64,000 nt of DNA from Plasmopara viticola (GCA_001695595.3 MBPM02000037.1:1-64000), one strand, 5' to 3'. Shown: positions 13,545 to 25,203, numbered from the stretch's first letter. The notes: generated by a model not told the origin, from the letters alone. Program-made: numbers and translations.

Positions 13545-15024
13545 AAATTAATTGACCAGCAAAAGCATAATATATCTGAACATGTTGTGAGCATTGGGGT
13601 TTTTAACAACAGTTTTTTGCTTACCCTTGATCTGGAAAATTACAATTCTACGCATGGCATGACGAGAAGAGCACGAGCCCTGAACTCGGTGGCGGTGAAA
13701 GACAATAGGCGTTAGCCGCACGGTCCCGTGCAACAAAGACCGTTGTGATTTTTGTTTAGCCCAACGTGACGACATTAAGCATCGTACATTTGACTCTCTC
13801 AAATACTAGTAGGTAGCTCTTTGCCGCACTGAACAATATGCTTTCTCGTCGTTGTAAAAATCATTGAATGTTTAAATCTTAAAATGCCACGCCGGTATTG
13901 TCGGTGGCGGTGCGGCTACTGTGATTGCGTAGTCGGACAATCCCTCGGGGTACCCACTTTAACAAATTTAAGTTCTCGATCGATAGCCGTAGCGTAAACG
14001 TAGAGTTAGTCTCGCATGCGGAATTTGCCTTGGTGTAAATCTCTAAAAGCTGCAGCCTCGAGACATTGCAGCCGCTCGACAAACACCTTCCGCTCTCGCC
14101 TAATCCATTTTGCAGTAGACGTCGCAACAATCGCTTTCTTTTGACTCAATACGGCCATGAAAAATAGAACTTCATTCGTTATCTGCTACGCTTCACGCGT
14201 AGCAGCCAGTAATTACAAGTTTGATCTGCAACTAGATTTCAAATGTTGCTCGATTCGTCCGGCATTTGGCATCGTACTAAATTATTAATTACGATACGCA
14301 TAGAGTCCATAGCGCGACAACCTTGAGCGACAGTACTGGCGATTACCAGAGAAATGTACTAGAAAACCGCGTTGTTAAATGTTGGAGAATAATAATGGCG
14401 TAATGATGGATAAAGAGAAAGAGGAAAGTGGGTCCAGTGGTTGCACAAATTGCTCATCGACGGCAAACGCTTCTCCATTCGTCCTTGAAAAAACGACACT
14501 TTTCGATTGCAGCTGCGCGACGCTGGAGCCGTGGTGCAAAAGCGATCATGTGCTGTGGCTGTAGGCACAATTTCCTTTTGCTGCGATAGCTCAGTACCGC
14601 ACGAACAAGCCTCTTATTCGCTTAAAGTCTTATCTTCATGTGGATCTAAACAGTTTCGCGGTATGTGCTCGCTGTCTGTGACGTGCTCTCTCGCCACCTG
14701 GTGCGATGTCATCCCCAACGATACTATGTCATCGCTAGCGCTTGCTTGGCTGAAGCAAATTACCTCATCATCAGCTCCTTGGCAACCGACGGCACGTGTT
14801 AATTCGCGAGTCAAATTACGGGTGGTTGATATATGCAGCCTACATCCTGCTGTATAATGGAACAATTTAAGATACGAATCCTTATGTTCGACATCGCAGT
14901 CTTCGATCCCCCATCTTTAGGTCCTGTCTGATGCACAAATCAAGCCACGACACTCTGGCCAACTTCTGGTCACACTCGCGGTTTCATTGCACATGGGTGG
15001 GACAAGAACTATATATTACAAAAT
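13545..15024. other. Spacer between MULE and first gene island; possible relic ORFs at 14379-14865
   Basis: No gene assigned. At 14379-14865 long frames are open on both strands. On the plus strand a 116-codon frame runs 14507-14857. On the minus strand two frames in the same phase (14865-14614 and 14568-14359) are split by a single stop. None shows a motif that I know. The sequence is less AT-rich than the flanks, so a lost or unrecognised gene is possible. A TTTCATTGCAC element at 14982-14992, about 35-40 bases before the next ATG, loosely resembles the oomycete initiator (core TCATT). Confidence 0.35.
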
Positions 15025-16506
15025 ATGGCGTCGTTAAAATTCGAAAGCGCGGAGGAGCCTGAAGAGCTACAGGGAGAGCCGCGCTGGTCTAGTATCCTAT
15101 ATGCGCCGCACCCACATCCTGCGCAATGGTCGCGCTCCATAGACGAGAAGCTGATGCTGCTGGTTACGCAGTCAACGGCCAGCGGAGAGAGGTTTCCCGT
15201 TGGTGTCAATTGTACGTCCAGCTCAATATTCGCCATGCTTTTAATTCGTTAATGTCTTGTACTGATCTTTTCAGGGATGGAGGTCTCTCAAGTGGTCCAA
15301 CGGTCTCCCGTGGACTGCGTAAAGCGTTACGCTTTTTTGCATGACGCTCGAGAGCAATATAATCCACTAAAAGAAGAGCATGATACGGAGGCTAAGATGG
15401 AAGGGAATGAAGAAACTAAAGTATTGGAAGAGGAGCTAGAGGGAGCACTTTTAGACAGCGACGAGTGTCTAGAGGTAGAAGATTCACCGAGCGACTTTGG
15501 GACGCCCGTCGCCTCGCCCAAGTTGCAGTCTTTGGGCGCTTTTGGGGATTTCGAATCCAGTCGGCCTGCATCTCCTGAGTCTCCACCACCGTTCGCGGTC
15601 CCTAAACCGACTAGGCAGTCTGGCATTGCTGGACCTGGAGAGAGTCCGTTCCGATGGGAGAGTTTGGTAAATGACCCAAACTATACAGCACCCGTGCTTA
15701 ATTCGCCACCAAGTGAACGTCATAACAAGCAGACTTTCCAAGATCGTTTTGGACTTGCAGACGAGGAAGCGAAAGCTTCATCATTTGCATCGTCGTCACG
15801 GATGTCTCCACAAGGATTCGTGTCGTCTCCTGACTTTCAAGTGGGTCACTCCTTCCTTTTAATCATGACTGCAGTATGTTTGTAAACTTAAGACTTTCTG
15901 TAGGATCAAATCAGCGAAATGGGAGTTGAGTCAGCCTTCTCGCCATCTATTCTCACGCACGCTTTTAAAGGCTTGAAACTTGGAATGCCGCTTGAGTCCC
16001 CTCCGCTGGGTTCACCTCTCATTGGGTCTCCCCGCCTCGGCAGAAAGATCTCCAATTCAGGTAATGCGGTTGATTTTCTATTAAAAATGTGCGCATCTAA
16101 AATCGTTTATATCTTGCAACTAGAGTATCCTTTTTTGAAAGACGAAAGCATTGCTGCTCGTCAGTCTGCAGTAAGTAGCGACAGTAGTAAATATCATAGC
16201 CTTGGAAGAGCAGTAGCTGGAGCTTCAAGTGAGGCCTCTAGTTCAAGCAACGTGACTGCACAAGATCTGCAGCGCCAGATGAACTCGCATATCATGCAAA
16301 TGTCTGCCATGTCCGGTTTATCATCCTTTACGGAATCTGTGACTCAGTCGGCGCTGGAGGATGCTTTCTTGGACATGGCTGGCTCGCGCTTGGATGCTTC
16401 TAGTGTCCTTTTGAGCAGCCGAATGTCAGCCATTCAACCACCTGCTCGGCCAGAACATGTCGATTTACGAGAGCGACGAGTCGCAACGCGTAAGGTGACA
16501 AAGTAA
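15025..16506 (+). CDS. Myb/SANT-like DNA-binding domain protein with Ser/Pro-rich tail
   Basis: A four-exon gene: 15025-15211, 15275-15840, 15904-16060 and 16124-16506. The three introns are each exactly 63 bases, with GT-AG ends. The joined product is 430 residues. Splicing exon 1 to 2 creates a tryptophan codon (T|GG) and a Myb/SANT-like domain at about residues 34-78: the first Trp lies in QWSRSIDEKL, the second in GVNWMEVSQVV, and the last helix is SPVDCVKRYAFL. After it come an acidic stretch (residues about 85-130) and a long, probably disordered Ser/Pro tail with repeated SP dipeptides (SPPLGSPLIGSPRLG). Such proteins usually act in the nucleus in DNA or chromatin binding, but one SANT-like domain cannot tell which. 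The ATG at 15025 is the first in the open frame. Convergent with the transporter 102 bases downstream. The exon model rests on frame and splice sites only. Confidence 0.85.
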
Positions 16507-16607
16507 GAGACGACAATGTATTTAATCAAATTTTCGATAAAGTAAGCAGTTTAATTCGTGTCATTACTGTAATTTCAATGAGTACAGAAAGGATTCTCCA
16601 CCCAATT

Positions 16608-17622
16608 CTATGCCTTGCTGTCATGGGTGGTCTGTGGAAGTGCTTCCTGAGCAGCCTTGTGCTTCTTGGCGGCCTCGCTCTCTTTAAACTTAGCGTACCC
16701 ATAAAGAATCCCACCAACCATTCCAAACGTAACATAGATGGCTGTATCCGGCTCCAATGATTCACCCAGAAGCAACACTCCAATGAAAGTAGTCGGAATC
16801 TTGTTCAGTCCACCCACGGTCGCGTACGTCGTCGCGGATGTGGCAGACACGCACCAAAACGACGCAAGGTTGAGACCGACGCCCAGAACGCCACTAACAA
16901 ACAGCATCATTGTAAAGTTGACATTACTTAGCAACGGGTTACTCCATACTGTAAAGGCTTCGCCATTTAGAACGAGAGCTGGCGTCAGCAGTGGAGTGAG
17001 ATGAGATTGTTGTAAAAAGCCATGCCAAACTTAGAGATCTTGAGCGACGAGCGCGACGTGGCGTAGCGCATGTACAGCACGTAGCCAGCGGTGGACGCAC
17101 AATTAAGCACCATCCAAAAGTATCCTGAGATCGTAGACGGTGTAGCCTTGCCGCCTACGTCGCTGTACGAGGACATGACAGCACCCATAAGCATAACGCC
17201 AAGACTCAGGAGGACAAGTCTACCCACACGTTCACCAAAGAAACGCCACTCGCCAAATACAATAATAATGTTGGTCACGTTTTTAAAGACGGTGACGATA
17301 TGGATCGGAAGCCCTGCCGTGGCCTGCATGCTCGTGTATAGCATGGCGACAAAAAGAAGGTCACAGGCGCCCACTTCCGCGCAACTTGACTGTCGTATGG
17401 ATCGTACGTGATAAGTTTTTGCATTTTAGCCAGTTCTAGTATCAGCACCGCCACACCGGCTTGGACTGCCACGACGAAAAACTTTTCATCGAATCCATAA
17501 TATTTCTTGCCCAACAAATAGCGGTTCGTTAACACCATAACATTGGACATGACGCTGTAGACAAGGCACGAGATGATCGATAAAACGAACGAACCCGCAA
17601 CGTGACCCTTTGCAGGTGACAT
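16608..17622 (-). pseudogene. GDP-mannose-type nucleotide-sugar transporter, disrupted by two 1-base deletions
   Basis: A single-exon gene read from ATG at 17622 to a stop at 16608. The protein is spread over three frames, each joined by a one-base loss in a homopolymer: the A5 at 17351-17355 and the GG at 16993-16994. With both bases counted the length is 338 codons, close to yeast Vrg4 (337 residues). It is a multi-span drug/metabolite-transporter-fold protein. The two family signatures that bind GDP-mannose in Vrg4 (FKNLTN and GALNK) appear here as FKNVTNI (about residue 113) and GGLNKIP (about 271). The expected role is import of GDP-mannose into the Golgi in exchange for GMP, feeding glycosylation. 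No other inactivating change is visible and the rest is well conserved. The breaks may therefore be sequencing or assembly errors in an intact gene rather than true decay. Lys-rich C-terminus (KESEAAKKHK). Confidence 0.85.
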
Positions 17623-17831
17623 GGCAGATACGACGTGTAGGGCACGAAGATTGAAGGGACTGAGTATCCAAAGGGAGAAGAGGATAATGCGAAGTTAAGT
17701 TAGAGCCACGCGGGTGTGCCGTTACAGTATTTGAGCCAATATAGTGGGTTCTCCGGTGAACGATACACTGAGGTTACATAAATGTATCCACATATGTAGA
17801 TCGAAACGATGCAGCCACATACTATTACGCT
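17623..17831. promoter_or_regulatory. Divergent intergenic region with CCAAT box
   Basis: 209 bases between the start codons of the minus-strand transporter and the plus-strand EF-hand gene. Any promoter for both must lie here or overlap the genes. GAGCCAAT at 17733-17740 is a CCAAT-type box. No TATA box or initiator could be fixed with confidence. Confidence 0.4.
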
Positions 17832-20571
17832 ATGACTCAGCAGATGCTATTCACAAGGTCCGCTGGCGACTGGCAGCAGACCCCGACACTACGTAGATCC
17901 GACAGCAGCAATAGTCCATCGCGGCGAATTGTGACGTTTGCAAAGCACAGCGAAGTGCCGTTGCCAGTCGTGGACCAAAGTCGAGCGCAAAGTGGGTACT
18001 CTGCCGATCGATCGAAAGACCTGCCTCGGCAGCAGCAGCCACGTAGTCAGACAAAGACACAACGCAGTGTATCGAGTGCAAAGTCATTAACTGTAAAATT
18101 ACCACCAGGAAAACCAGGGTGGGATGCTGACGTGACCAATTTGTCGCTGTTCGATGCGTCACTTAAAAAGTCGCTCTTATTCCAACCCCAAGCGGGTGAC
18201 CGCTCGAAAGAGGTAAAAAAGCTAGAAGTTGCATCAAGACGAGTAATGAAAAGGAAACAAATGAATGCCGCTCGATCGGTACCAGTACGGTACCGGTCCG
18301 GACCGTCCAGTGTGTACGCACAGCAACGCCAGAGCGCACAGCATTGGCCGCAGCGCAAGCCCAAAGATTTTGTACGACAGAATATTGTGCAACTGGCAGG
18401 ACCACCGGTCAATACACACTTTAAACGAGGAAAGACACCATCTCGAAATGGCAAAAATGTCTTTAAGCGACTGTCTACATCTTTAGTGAGCAAAACATCA
18501 CCAAAGTCGCACGCACTAAATGAGTTAGCAAGAAACGATGGAAATTCACACTCCCGACGATCGCCAGTGGTGTCACCACTGCCACATCGACTAGCAACAG
18601 CTCAATCACCAGCTCAATCGATTAAATCATCACAATCTGACAAAGTCAAGTCGTCGTCTATATACTCACCGCCACAACAGTCCCAGCAGTCTTCCTTATC
18701 GCGACGCACTCCAGCATTTCATTCCAATCCCAAGAACCAAGTCAATTCTGCAGGCTCCCGAAAGCAGCAAGATAATTATCTAGTGCGATTGTTTGGAGTG
18801 CTAGATCGAGATAATGAAAAGCGGATTGGCGTCGACCAAGTTCTGCAGGGACTTCAGCTATTGGGCCTTCCAGCCACGCACGACCAAGTAAGTGAAAAAA
18901 AAATTATTTTGAGGAAACGTAACTTTTATTGTCGATACTCCTAGATCTCCGACTACGTATACCTCATCCACGAAGGTCACCACGACTCAATTGATTTTGA
19001 AGAGTGGGAAATCCTGGTGGGCACGCTTGATGCTGCATCACGTCCGTCAGCCGGTATCCCACGCAAAGCGTTTGCATGCCCAGAGAGCGCCTCATTGTCT
19101 CATTTACAATCCGTTAAAAGCAATTATTTACCATCACCGCACAGCTCCATGCCATCACCTAATTCACGTTGTCCAAGAAATCATTCATCGAGCAATTTGC
19201 TTGTAAAACGACATGATTCTGCATCTATTGCAAACGCGCATGCTAGTCAGGCTTCCAACAATAGAAAAGCTCGTATTCAAACATCAAATGAACGAGAGTC
19301 GATTGTATCAACAGAGCGCCAAGCTTTTCCGGACAATGATCCCTATCTTGAAGAGATCCAGGTATCTATCATCGTATTTTTCACCTCTTAACTTACGGGC
19401 AATTAACTGCGAAATAATCAATATTTTAGAGCCGAATTGAAGGAATGTTTGAGAGAGCGCAAGCAACTGCAGCACTGCGTTGGGCACCAGAAATAACCCA
19501 CGATCAATTTGACGATGATTCAGATAATAAAAGGTCTAATCATGCTCTGAAACGAGCAGCTAGTGTTGTGTACAGTCTTCGGGTACGCGTTAGAGACATT
19601 TAAGTGAGCGAAATGTTTGACGGATTCCTGAGCGTTGGTGTAAATGGTGAACTTAGGCTTCTCTTTTTCCACTTGTGCATCAAGCTGAGGCTACTTTGCG
19701 AGAACTCCAGCAGCGCCATGGCTCAAGGATGTCTCTTTTTCTGCCTCCACGAGACATAACCGCGATCGCTAATAACTCGGACGTTCTCGCCACAGCCATT
19801 TTGGATGATATTTTACTGGTAAGAAAAACAACTCATAGTTGGAGGTTACTTAATTAATCGTAATTGTAAAATTGTGCAGGACACGGTTCAGTTGCTAAAC
19901 GACGAGGATAAAATACAAACTCGACATCAGCTACAACTTCACCACGCCGAGGAGCTTGACAAAATTTGGACTCGCATTGAAAAGATCGAGCAAGAGGAAG
20001 GTTACATGATCGCCAAGGTCTTGTCAGGAGTATTTGCCCCATAGGTATCAAATGCGATCAAAACGATCACGATACGACATCTCAGCACGAATGTGATGGA
20101 TTTTCAGACTTGACGCTTCCATTGGAAATGGTGAGCTTTTCAGAGGATAATGATGATCAGAAGCCTTCTGAGTACAATTCCAAGGTTGCTATCACAAACC
20201 ACGAGTTTGATTCGTCTGCAATCGAGACCCGTACACATGAAAGTGTAAATTTTGAAACGTTCGTAGATACTTCGATCTTACAGGGCAACCGCATACAGTC
20301 GATTGAACGGAGAAGACACAAATTTAAGCATCACCGGCGACTTGTGGAGTCCTCTCTTGCTGAAACTGGAATGACGCAATGCGCCGTCATTGAGATGTAC
20401 GTATTGGATTTTGAAGTCAAAGCGGGTACTTGCATTGATTGGTCGATGCCGGTGTTATTCATTTTTAGGTTGGAAGAAATGCTGTTGGACGACCTCGTCG
20501 AGCAGACCGCTGCAGAACTCGGTGATATTGTTTTGTCCATGTCAGATACGCTGCTGACTAATTTGCTGTAA
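17832..20571 (+). CDS. Degenerate EF-hand, basic and coiled-coil protein of unknown function
   Basis: A six-exon model: 17832-18887, 18945-19361, 19430-19582, 19657-19818, 19880-20396 and 20469-20571. All introns have GT-AG ends (57-74 bases). The 5' end of exon 4 is the least certain, because the only frame-compatible acceptor (19655-19656) has a poor pyrimidine tract. The N-terminal 320 residues are basic and Ser/Gln/Pro-rich, probably disordered. Next comes an EF-hand-like pair: loop DRDNEKRIGVDQ (Gly6 and Glu12 missing) and, across intron 1, HEGHHDSIDFEEW. Both are degenerate, so calcium binding is doubtful. The C-terminal half is helical, with two similar motifs, ILDDILLDTVQLL and MLLDDLVEQTAAEL. 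In exon 5 the frame changes near the C4 at 20037-20040, by either a 1-base deletion or a 44-base intron (19999-20042). The product is about 800 residues. I do not recognise the family; a centrosomal or basal-body protein is only a guess. Confidence 0.75.
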
Positions 20572-23500
20572 TAAATTTTTCTCTGTAACTTTGAATCAAT
20601 AGCCGGTCTTCAGTTGTACGAATCCATACTGCAAATTTAAATGTCTTCTGCTGGCATATTTTTACATGCTGAAGCTCTTGACATACAAAATGTTGGGTCA
20701 TTTAGCCATTCTTTTTGCATTGCTTGTAATTTTGAAGTATTGAGCTACGAGCGGGTGACCTTACTTTCGCCTCCTTTGTTCCATAAACCTCTTTAAGAAA
20801 AATGTGACAGCTAGGTGATCGAAGCATATTGATGTTTGATTGAGACGTGTGTGAATTTGCAACGAATAGTTTGCTTAAGGAACCGCATTTTAGGAAGGTC
20901 ACTAATTCGTGACCTCTTATAGGATACGACAAAACACTTATCTGACCTGGAATTACATCTTGCATACTTCGGCTGAGTAGTTCGGAAGTATGAATCTGGT
21001 TAAGTCCGTAATAGGACAAGTACTATTTGACATGGCACGGTTTAAGTTCATCCATATTGACTACTTCTAGCCCAATCTACTGGGCATCTGCGCTTGTTGT
21101 TTCCGTTGTTGCCGCATGTATTGCACCTTTATGATTGAAGAAAAAGGTTGTCAATAGCCGCAGTAGCATTCTAAAATTTACGACGTCGTTCTTTTTTGCC
21201 GTCCTCGTCGTTGGGTGATAGTAGGAGGCTTACAGCCGCATTTTGTCAGAGACATCGTCAACTCCTGTGTATGCTTGCATGAGTTGCTCTGTTTTCTATG
21301 TGTAATGATAGAAGCTAGTTACACGTTGTAGCTGGTGGTCGAATTGAAGACAGTTAATAGCATGATCACATGGGGCTTGTATGTCTTTATCATAGCAACA
21401 CGTGCACTGAACATTGTTATCGGAAAACTAGCCTTTATTTTCCACTAATATGCTGACATGAGCATCCGTACTTTCATGATAAACGACTTGGCTATGAAAG
21501 GGATACACTTGCTTGATTAAAAGACATGTCAACACGTCGAATTGCTTTATTCGTAAGCGAACTCCATTTTCTGAAATTGTCGCTATTTTAACTCCATTTT
21601 AAAGCAACGTAGCGCTCTAATGTCAGTAGACAATCGAGAAAGTGGCTATTCGACTAATCCGGAGCACTGTTGATGGATGCACCATTGTTTAATGTAAATG
21701 CTTTGAAGCGATTACAGGGAATAAATCACAATGACCACTTTTCTTGGCAGTGTTCAACAATCATTCAGATGCTCGTATACTTTTCGACCTTATCTGCACC
21801 CCATAAGCTCTAAGACAGTGTATGTGCGCTCTTAGGAAAGTCCAAATGCTAGCATTTTCGTATCTTGAAACTTGCACACCCAATTAAAGTTTCCATCAAA
21901 AGACGGTAGCAACAGAAGTAATGGTTACTTTTTTCGGTTTCTAACAAGATCAGGGATAAGCTTTTTATCTCGATCGGATATGACAAAACTTGGGCGAGTT
22001 GTTAGTAGAAGAAAGGAAAGCACAAGAAACAACTTTAACCGTCTTCGTTTACGATATATACTACACCAACACCAAGGATCCGGAGCACCTCATTTCCATT
22101 TCAAATATACGCGATGAAAAGTATCCCACCGATCGATGCATTTATACATAATTTGAGATCCCTCGCAGCGTATAATTATGATTGATATGCCAACAAACCC
22201 CTCAAGAAACACAATGCAGAGGCGGACGAAAAACCATTTTTGACTTCATATTCTTTTTTTTATTATATGTCATGGCATCAATGTGCGACGGTAGAAAGGC
22301 GTATTGAGTGTGTTCATCACAAAAAACTCATGTGGCAACCGTTTGTGAGCTTTTACGCAAAACTTGTCACGTAACAGAATGCCCCAACATTTCACCCTCT
22401 GTCAAATAAAAACGGGTGTCACTAGGCTTGAGCGATTAATGTTAAATTCTCAAATCGCTTCCTTAAGCGCAAGCTGTTTAGCAATGCACTGACGATTGGC
22501 TGAGCTATCTACTGACGATTGGCTGAGCTATCCACTGACGATTGGTTAAGCGAGAGAACATACTCACTTCATCAATCGAACATGTGTGCAGTATAAACTT
22601 GCAGACTCTTGGGAGTCATTCCAAATGAAAACTGAAGATCAAACACACAAAACTCGTACAGGCTCACAGCATTGTACGACCGCTTGTTGATGTACACAGC
22701 GCGGTAGGCTCTACTGCCACGAGTGTGATACGCGATCACGGCTTGTCCAATTTCTTTCACTTTCGTTGTTAAAACAAAACCTTTGTATTTTTAACCATGA
22801 TAATCAAATGTTGTGTATTGCTGGCAAACTCAAAACTGAGTGTTATTCTTCACCTACTGCTGCGCCCATAGCTGTAGGCGAAGGATAACACTTATGTTTT
22901 GGAGCCTATTCTGCTACACGAGCTTTTCAATAAAGCTAATTAATGCAAGGGTATTGTCCACGCAAAGAGATGTTTATCGAACGCTAGCTTAAAGTGAGTG
23001 CAACTGTTAGCCATATGCTGATCTTCTAGAACCACGAGGTACATCAGATAAATGGTGTTATGGATGAATATGGTATGAATGCGTGTATTTGTTCGACAGC
23101 TCAAAAATTGCAATGTATACACTTAAAAACCTTTAGTATATTTTGTAAAAATACATTGGGAATCATACGATGTGAAATAACTCTTTCATCGGAAATTTTT
23201 CGTATGTTTTAATGCAATTGAACCGTACCATTTTTTATTTGATTTGCAAACCGCCCCCTTTTATATTGCCCCGTGAGATGGACAATTTTCTTTAAGTTGT
23301 AGACTTATAGCAGAGATGGTGGGAGGTTGTTCCTCGACGATTGCATATCTTCCTGCATGCTTTATCTGTGCCAAGTGCTGTGTGATCTCTTCACGCCTGG
23401 TGGCACATCATAACTAACCGTACGCTTACGCGAGTTGACCATCTACCAATATTCTCCTTAGGTTCTGCAAAGTTACTACGACCTTCTTTCATTGTTGTGC

Positions 23501-23648
23501 CCAAAGTATGCGGTGTTGTAAAGAAGAACAGAATTGAACGAATCCAATGTGTGTCACAGCCTCAACCATCGAATGACATAAGCCATGTAATGTCTCGAAC
23601 ATCCAGAAAAAGACGTTGCAATGTACTAAGTAGTGAATTAAAAAACTT
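20572..23648. other. Gene-poor spacer
   Basis: About 3 kb with only short open frames; the longest is 105 codons on the minus strand at 21019-20702, unassigned. A 23-bp tandem repeat at 22488 is listed separately. From about 23462 to 23661 an open plus-strand reading leads into the retroposed insert, so a relic gene interrupted by that insert is possible, but no family is recognisable. Confidence 0.4.
22488..22550. repeat. 23-bp tandem repeat, about 2.7 copies, each with an inverted CCAAT box
   Basis: ACTGACGATTGGCTGAGCTAT starts at 22488, 22511 and 22534, exactly 23 bases apart; the third copy is changed to GGTTAAGCG. Each unit contains ATTGG, the reverse complement of CCAAT. No convincing gene adjoins it. 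Confidence 0.8.
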
Positions 23649-23661
23649 AAAGGTATTTAAG
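23649..23661. repeat. Target-site duplication, left copy
   Basis: AAAGGTATTTAAG, repeated exactly at 23987-23999 on the other side of the retroposed insert. Confidence 0.8.
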
Positions 23662-23986
23662 AGCTTGGAAAAGGTTGGGGTGACGCCCTCCTTCCAAGCG
23701 CGGGGGCTAAATGCTCGCGCGCTTCGGGCAGGTGCTCTCGGGCATCTGCAGGTCTCTAACGAGTCTCACCCTCGACGTGACGGTCTCCAGCACCGGGCGC
23801 CACCTGGGCTCTTACCAAGGCAGAGCGAAGCAGAATAATGGAAGACCCTCACGACCTCGGTGCTGGCTGCACTGCCCGCCGAACGAGACCCGACGTATGC
23901 GGACACCACTCTATGCCGTGAACTAGCCAGACTGAGCCTAGCACGTGCATACCTTGGCAACGCGATAACGTAATACAATACAATAC
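23662..23986 (+). mobile_element. Short retroposed insert (5'-truncated LINE or SINE) with target-site duplication
   Basis: 325 bases, clearly richer in GC than the surroundings. It ends in a short tandem tail (TAATACAATACAATAC..) and is flanked by a perfect 13-bp direct repeat. This is the signature of target-primed reverse transcription, and the tail puts the 3' end on the right. The last part is open in one frame (..LCRELARLSLARAYLGNAIT, then stop), as expected for the C-terminus of a retrotransposon protein, which favours a 5'-truncated LINE. I could not find clear pol III A and B boxes, so a SINE is less likely but not excluded. The intact duplication implies a fairly recent insertion. 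Confidence 0.75.
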
Positions 23987-23999
23987 AAAGGTATTTAAG
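23987..23999. repeat. Target-site duplication, right copy
   Basis: Exact second copy of AAAGGTATTTAAG, directly after the ATACA-type tail. Confidence 0.8.
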
Positions 24000-24573
24000 T
24001 ATTATGTGTAAACTTAAGAAAATGCCAACTCTTATTCTTCGATATAACAATTATATCAAGTCTTGCTGCGAAGTTAAGCAGGTGACAAGTCGCAACTCGT
24101 GCTATGTTTTAAGTATGAAACGAAGGCCGGACACCTAAATTTACCATCCTGTTAAGCGGATGGCTACGACATCTCCGCTAAACCTGGTAGCACTTGTAGT
24201 CACTTTGAACCTGTGCGCTTTTGGAAAGATGGTATGCTATTTTGCCTTTGTGCTTTAAAAGTCAGTGGACGTCTAAAGGGGCTCTCCTGTTGGAAATGGG
24301 CTCATTTCTACATCTTTTGTAGAAAATGACGAAGTCATCTGCATCAAAGATGCCGCGAAGGCTTTTCCAAATCGAAGCCGCTTACGGTAAGCGTGACGAC
24401 CTTCGATGGGAAGCTAGGGTTTTATTGCTCTGGATCAGAGACGAAGATTTAATCGTTACGTCCATCTTGTTTTAGATTACACAAACTCGCGGATATTTGT
24501 GTTTGTGTGGCTTGTTAAATAGGTCTGAGGATCTTGCTTAAATTCTTAGGGTATGTAGCGTAGGCCCAATTAA

Positions 24574-25203
24574 AACAATATTTACTTTCTCGAGATTTAC
24601 GGGGAACTTGTAGCTATTTCAAGAAGCGAAGGATCTTGGCTACCACGAATTTTTTTCGGCGCAATGCCATTGATTCTCATGATTCATAAAATAGGCTTAT
24701 ATGGGCTCCCGGTCCAACATATCACATGCAAAATGGCTATAATTAAGGCATGTCTGGGCGCATTGACGCCATATCCGCTGAAAGAGATAATCGAGCGGTG
24801 TCGCAGTACCGGCAAACAATTTTCCGGGCTTGACTCCGGTAATGTACCCATAATCGTCATCGATGTTTTGTCCTCAAAAACTAAGCAGATACTTTATGCT
24901 TAAGATAAAGTGCAACAATGCAGCAGAGACAGCCTAAAAGACCATTAAGATAAAGACGTATTGCTCGAAAGTGTGCCCAAATATATCTTGTATAGTATGC
25001 TAAAAGGCTACGAACAGATCCAAATGAGAGATTCGGATAAACTTCTCTCGGCGGATAGCTCACCTACCACCTCATTTCGCGGGATAATTAATGACGCAAC
25101 CAAAATTATCGGAAAATCGGCGACATTTGACCTTCCAACTGTACAAAGATCGATCTCTTATCATGTCGGCCTCAGTGTTAAATTGATGTTATCTTGGCAG
25201 TGA
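24574..25203 (+). pseudogene. Possible decayed coding region, two internal stops
   Basis: One reading frame stays open for about 210 codons with only two stops (at 24901 and 24946). Its product includes LKEIIERCRSTGKQFSGLDS and, after the stops, LESVPKYILYSMLKGYEQ. The amino-acid mixture looks protein-like but no family is recognised. In AT-rich DNA a frame this clean is unusual but could still be chance across a window of this size. Confidence 0.25.

Noticed and set aside
17351..17374. A GTG start for a separate protein on the minus strand at 17374
   Set aside because: The sequence after it is the middle of the transporter; a one-base deletion in A5 explains the frame change better than a second gene.
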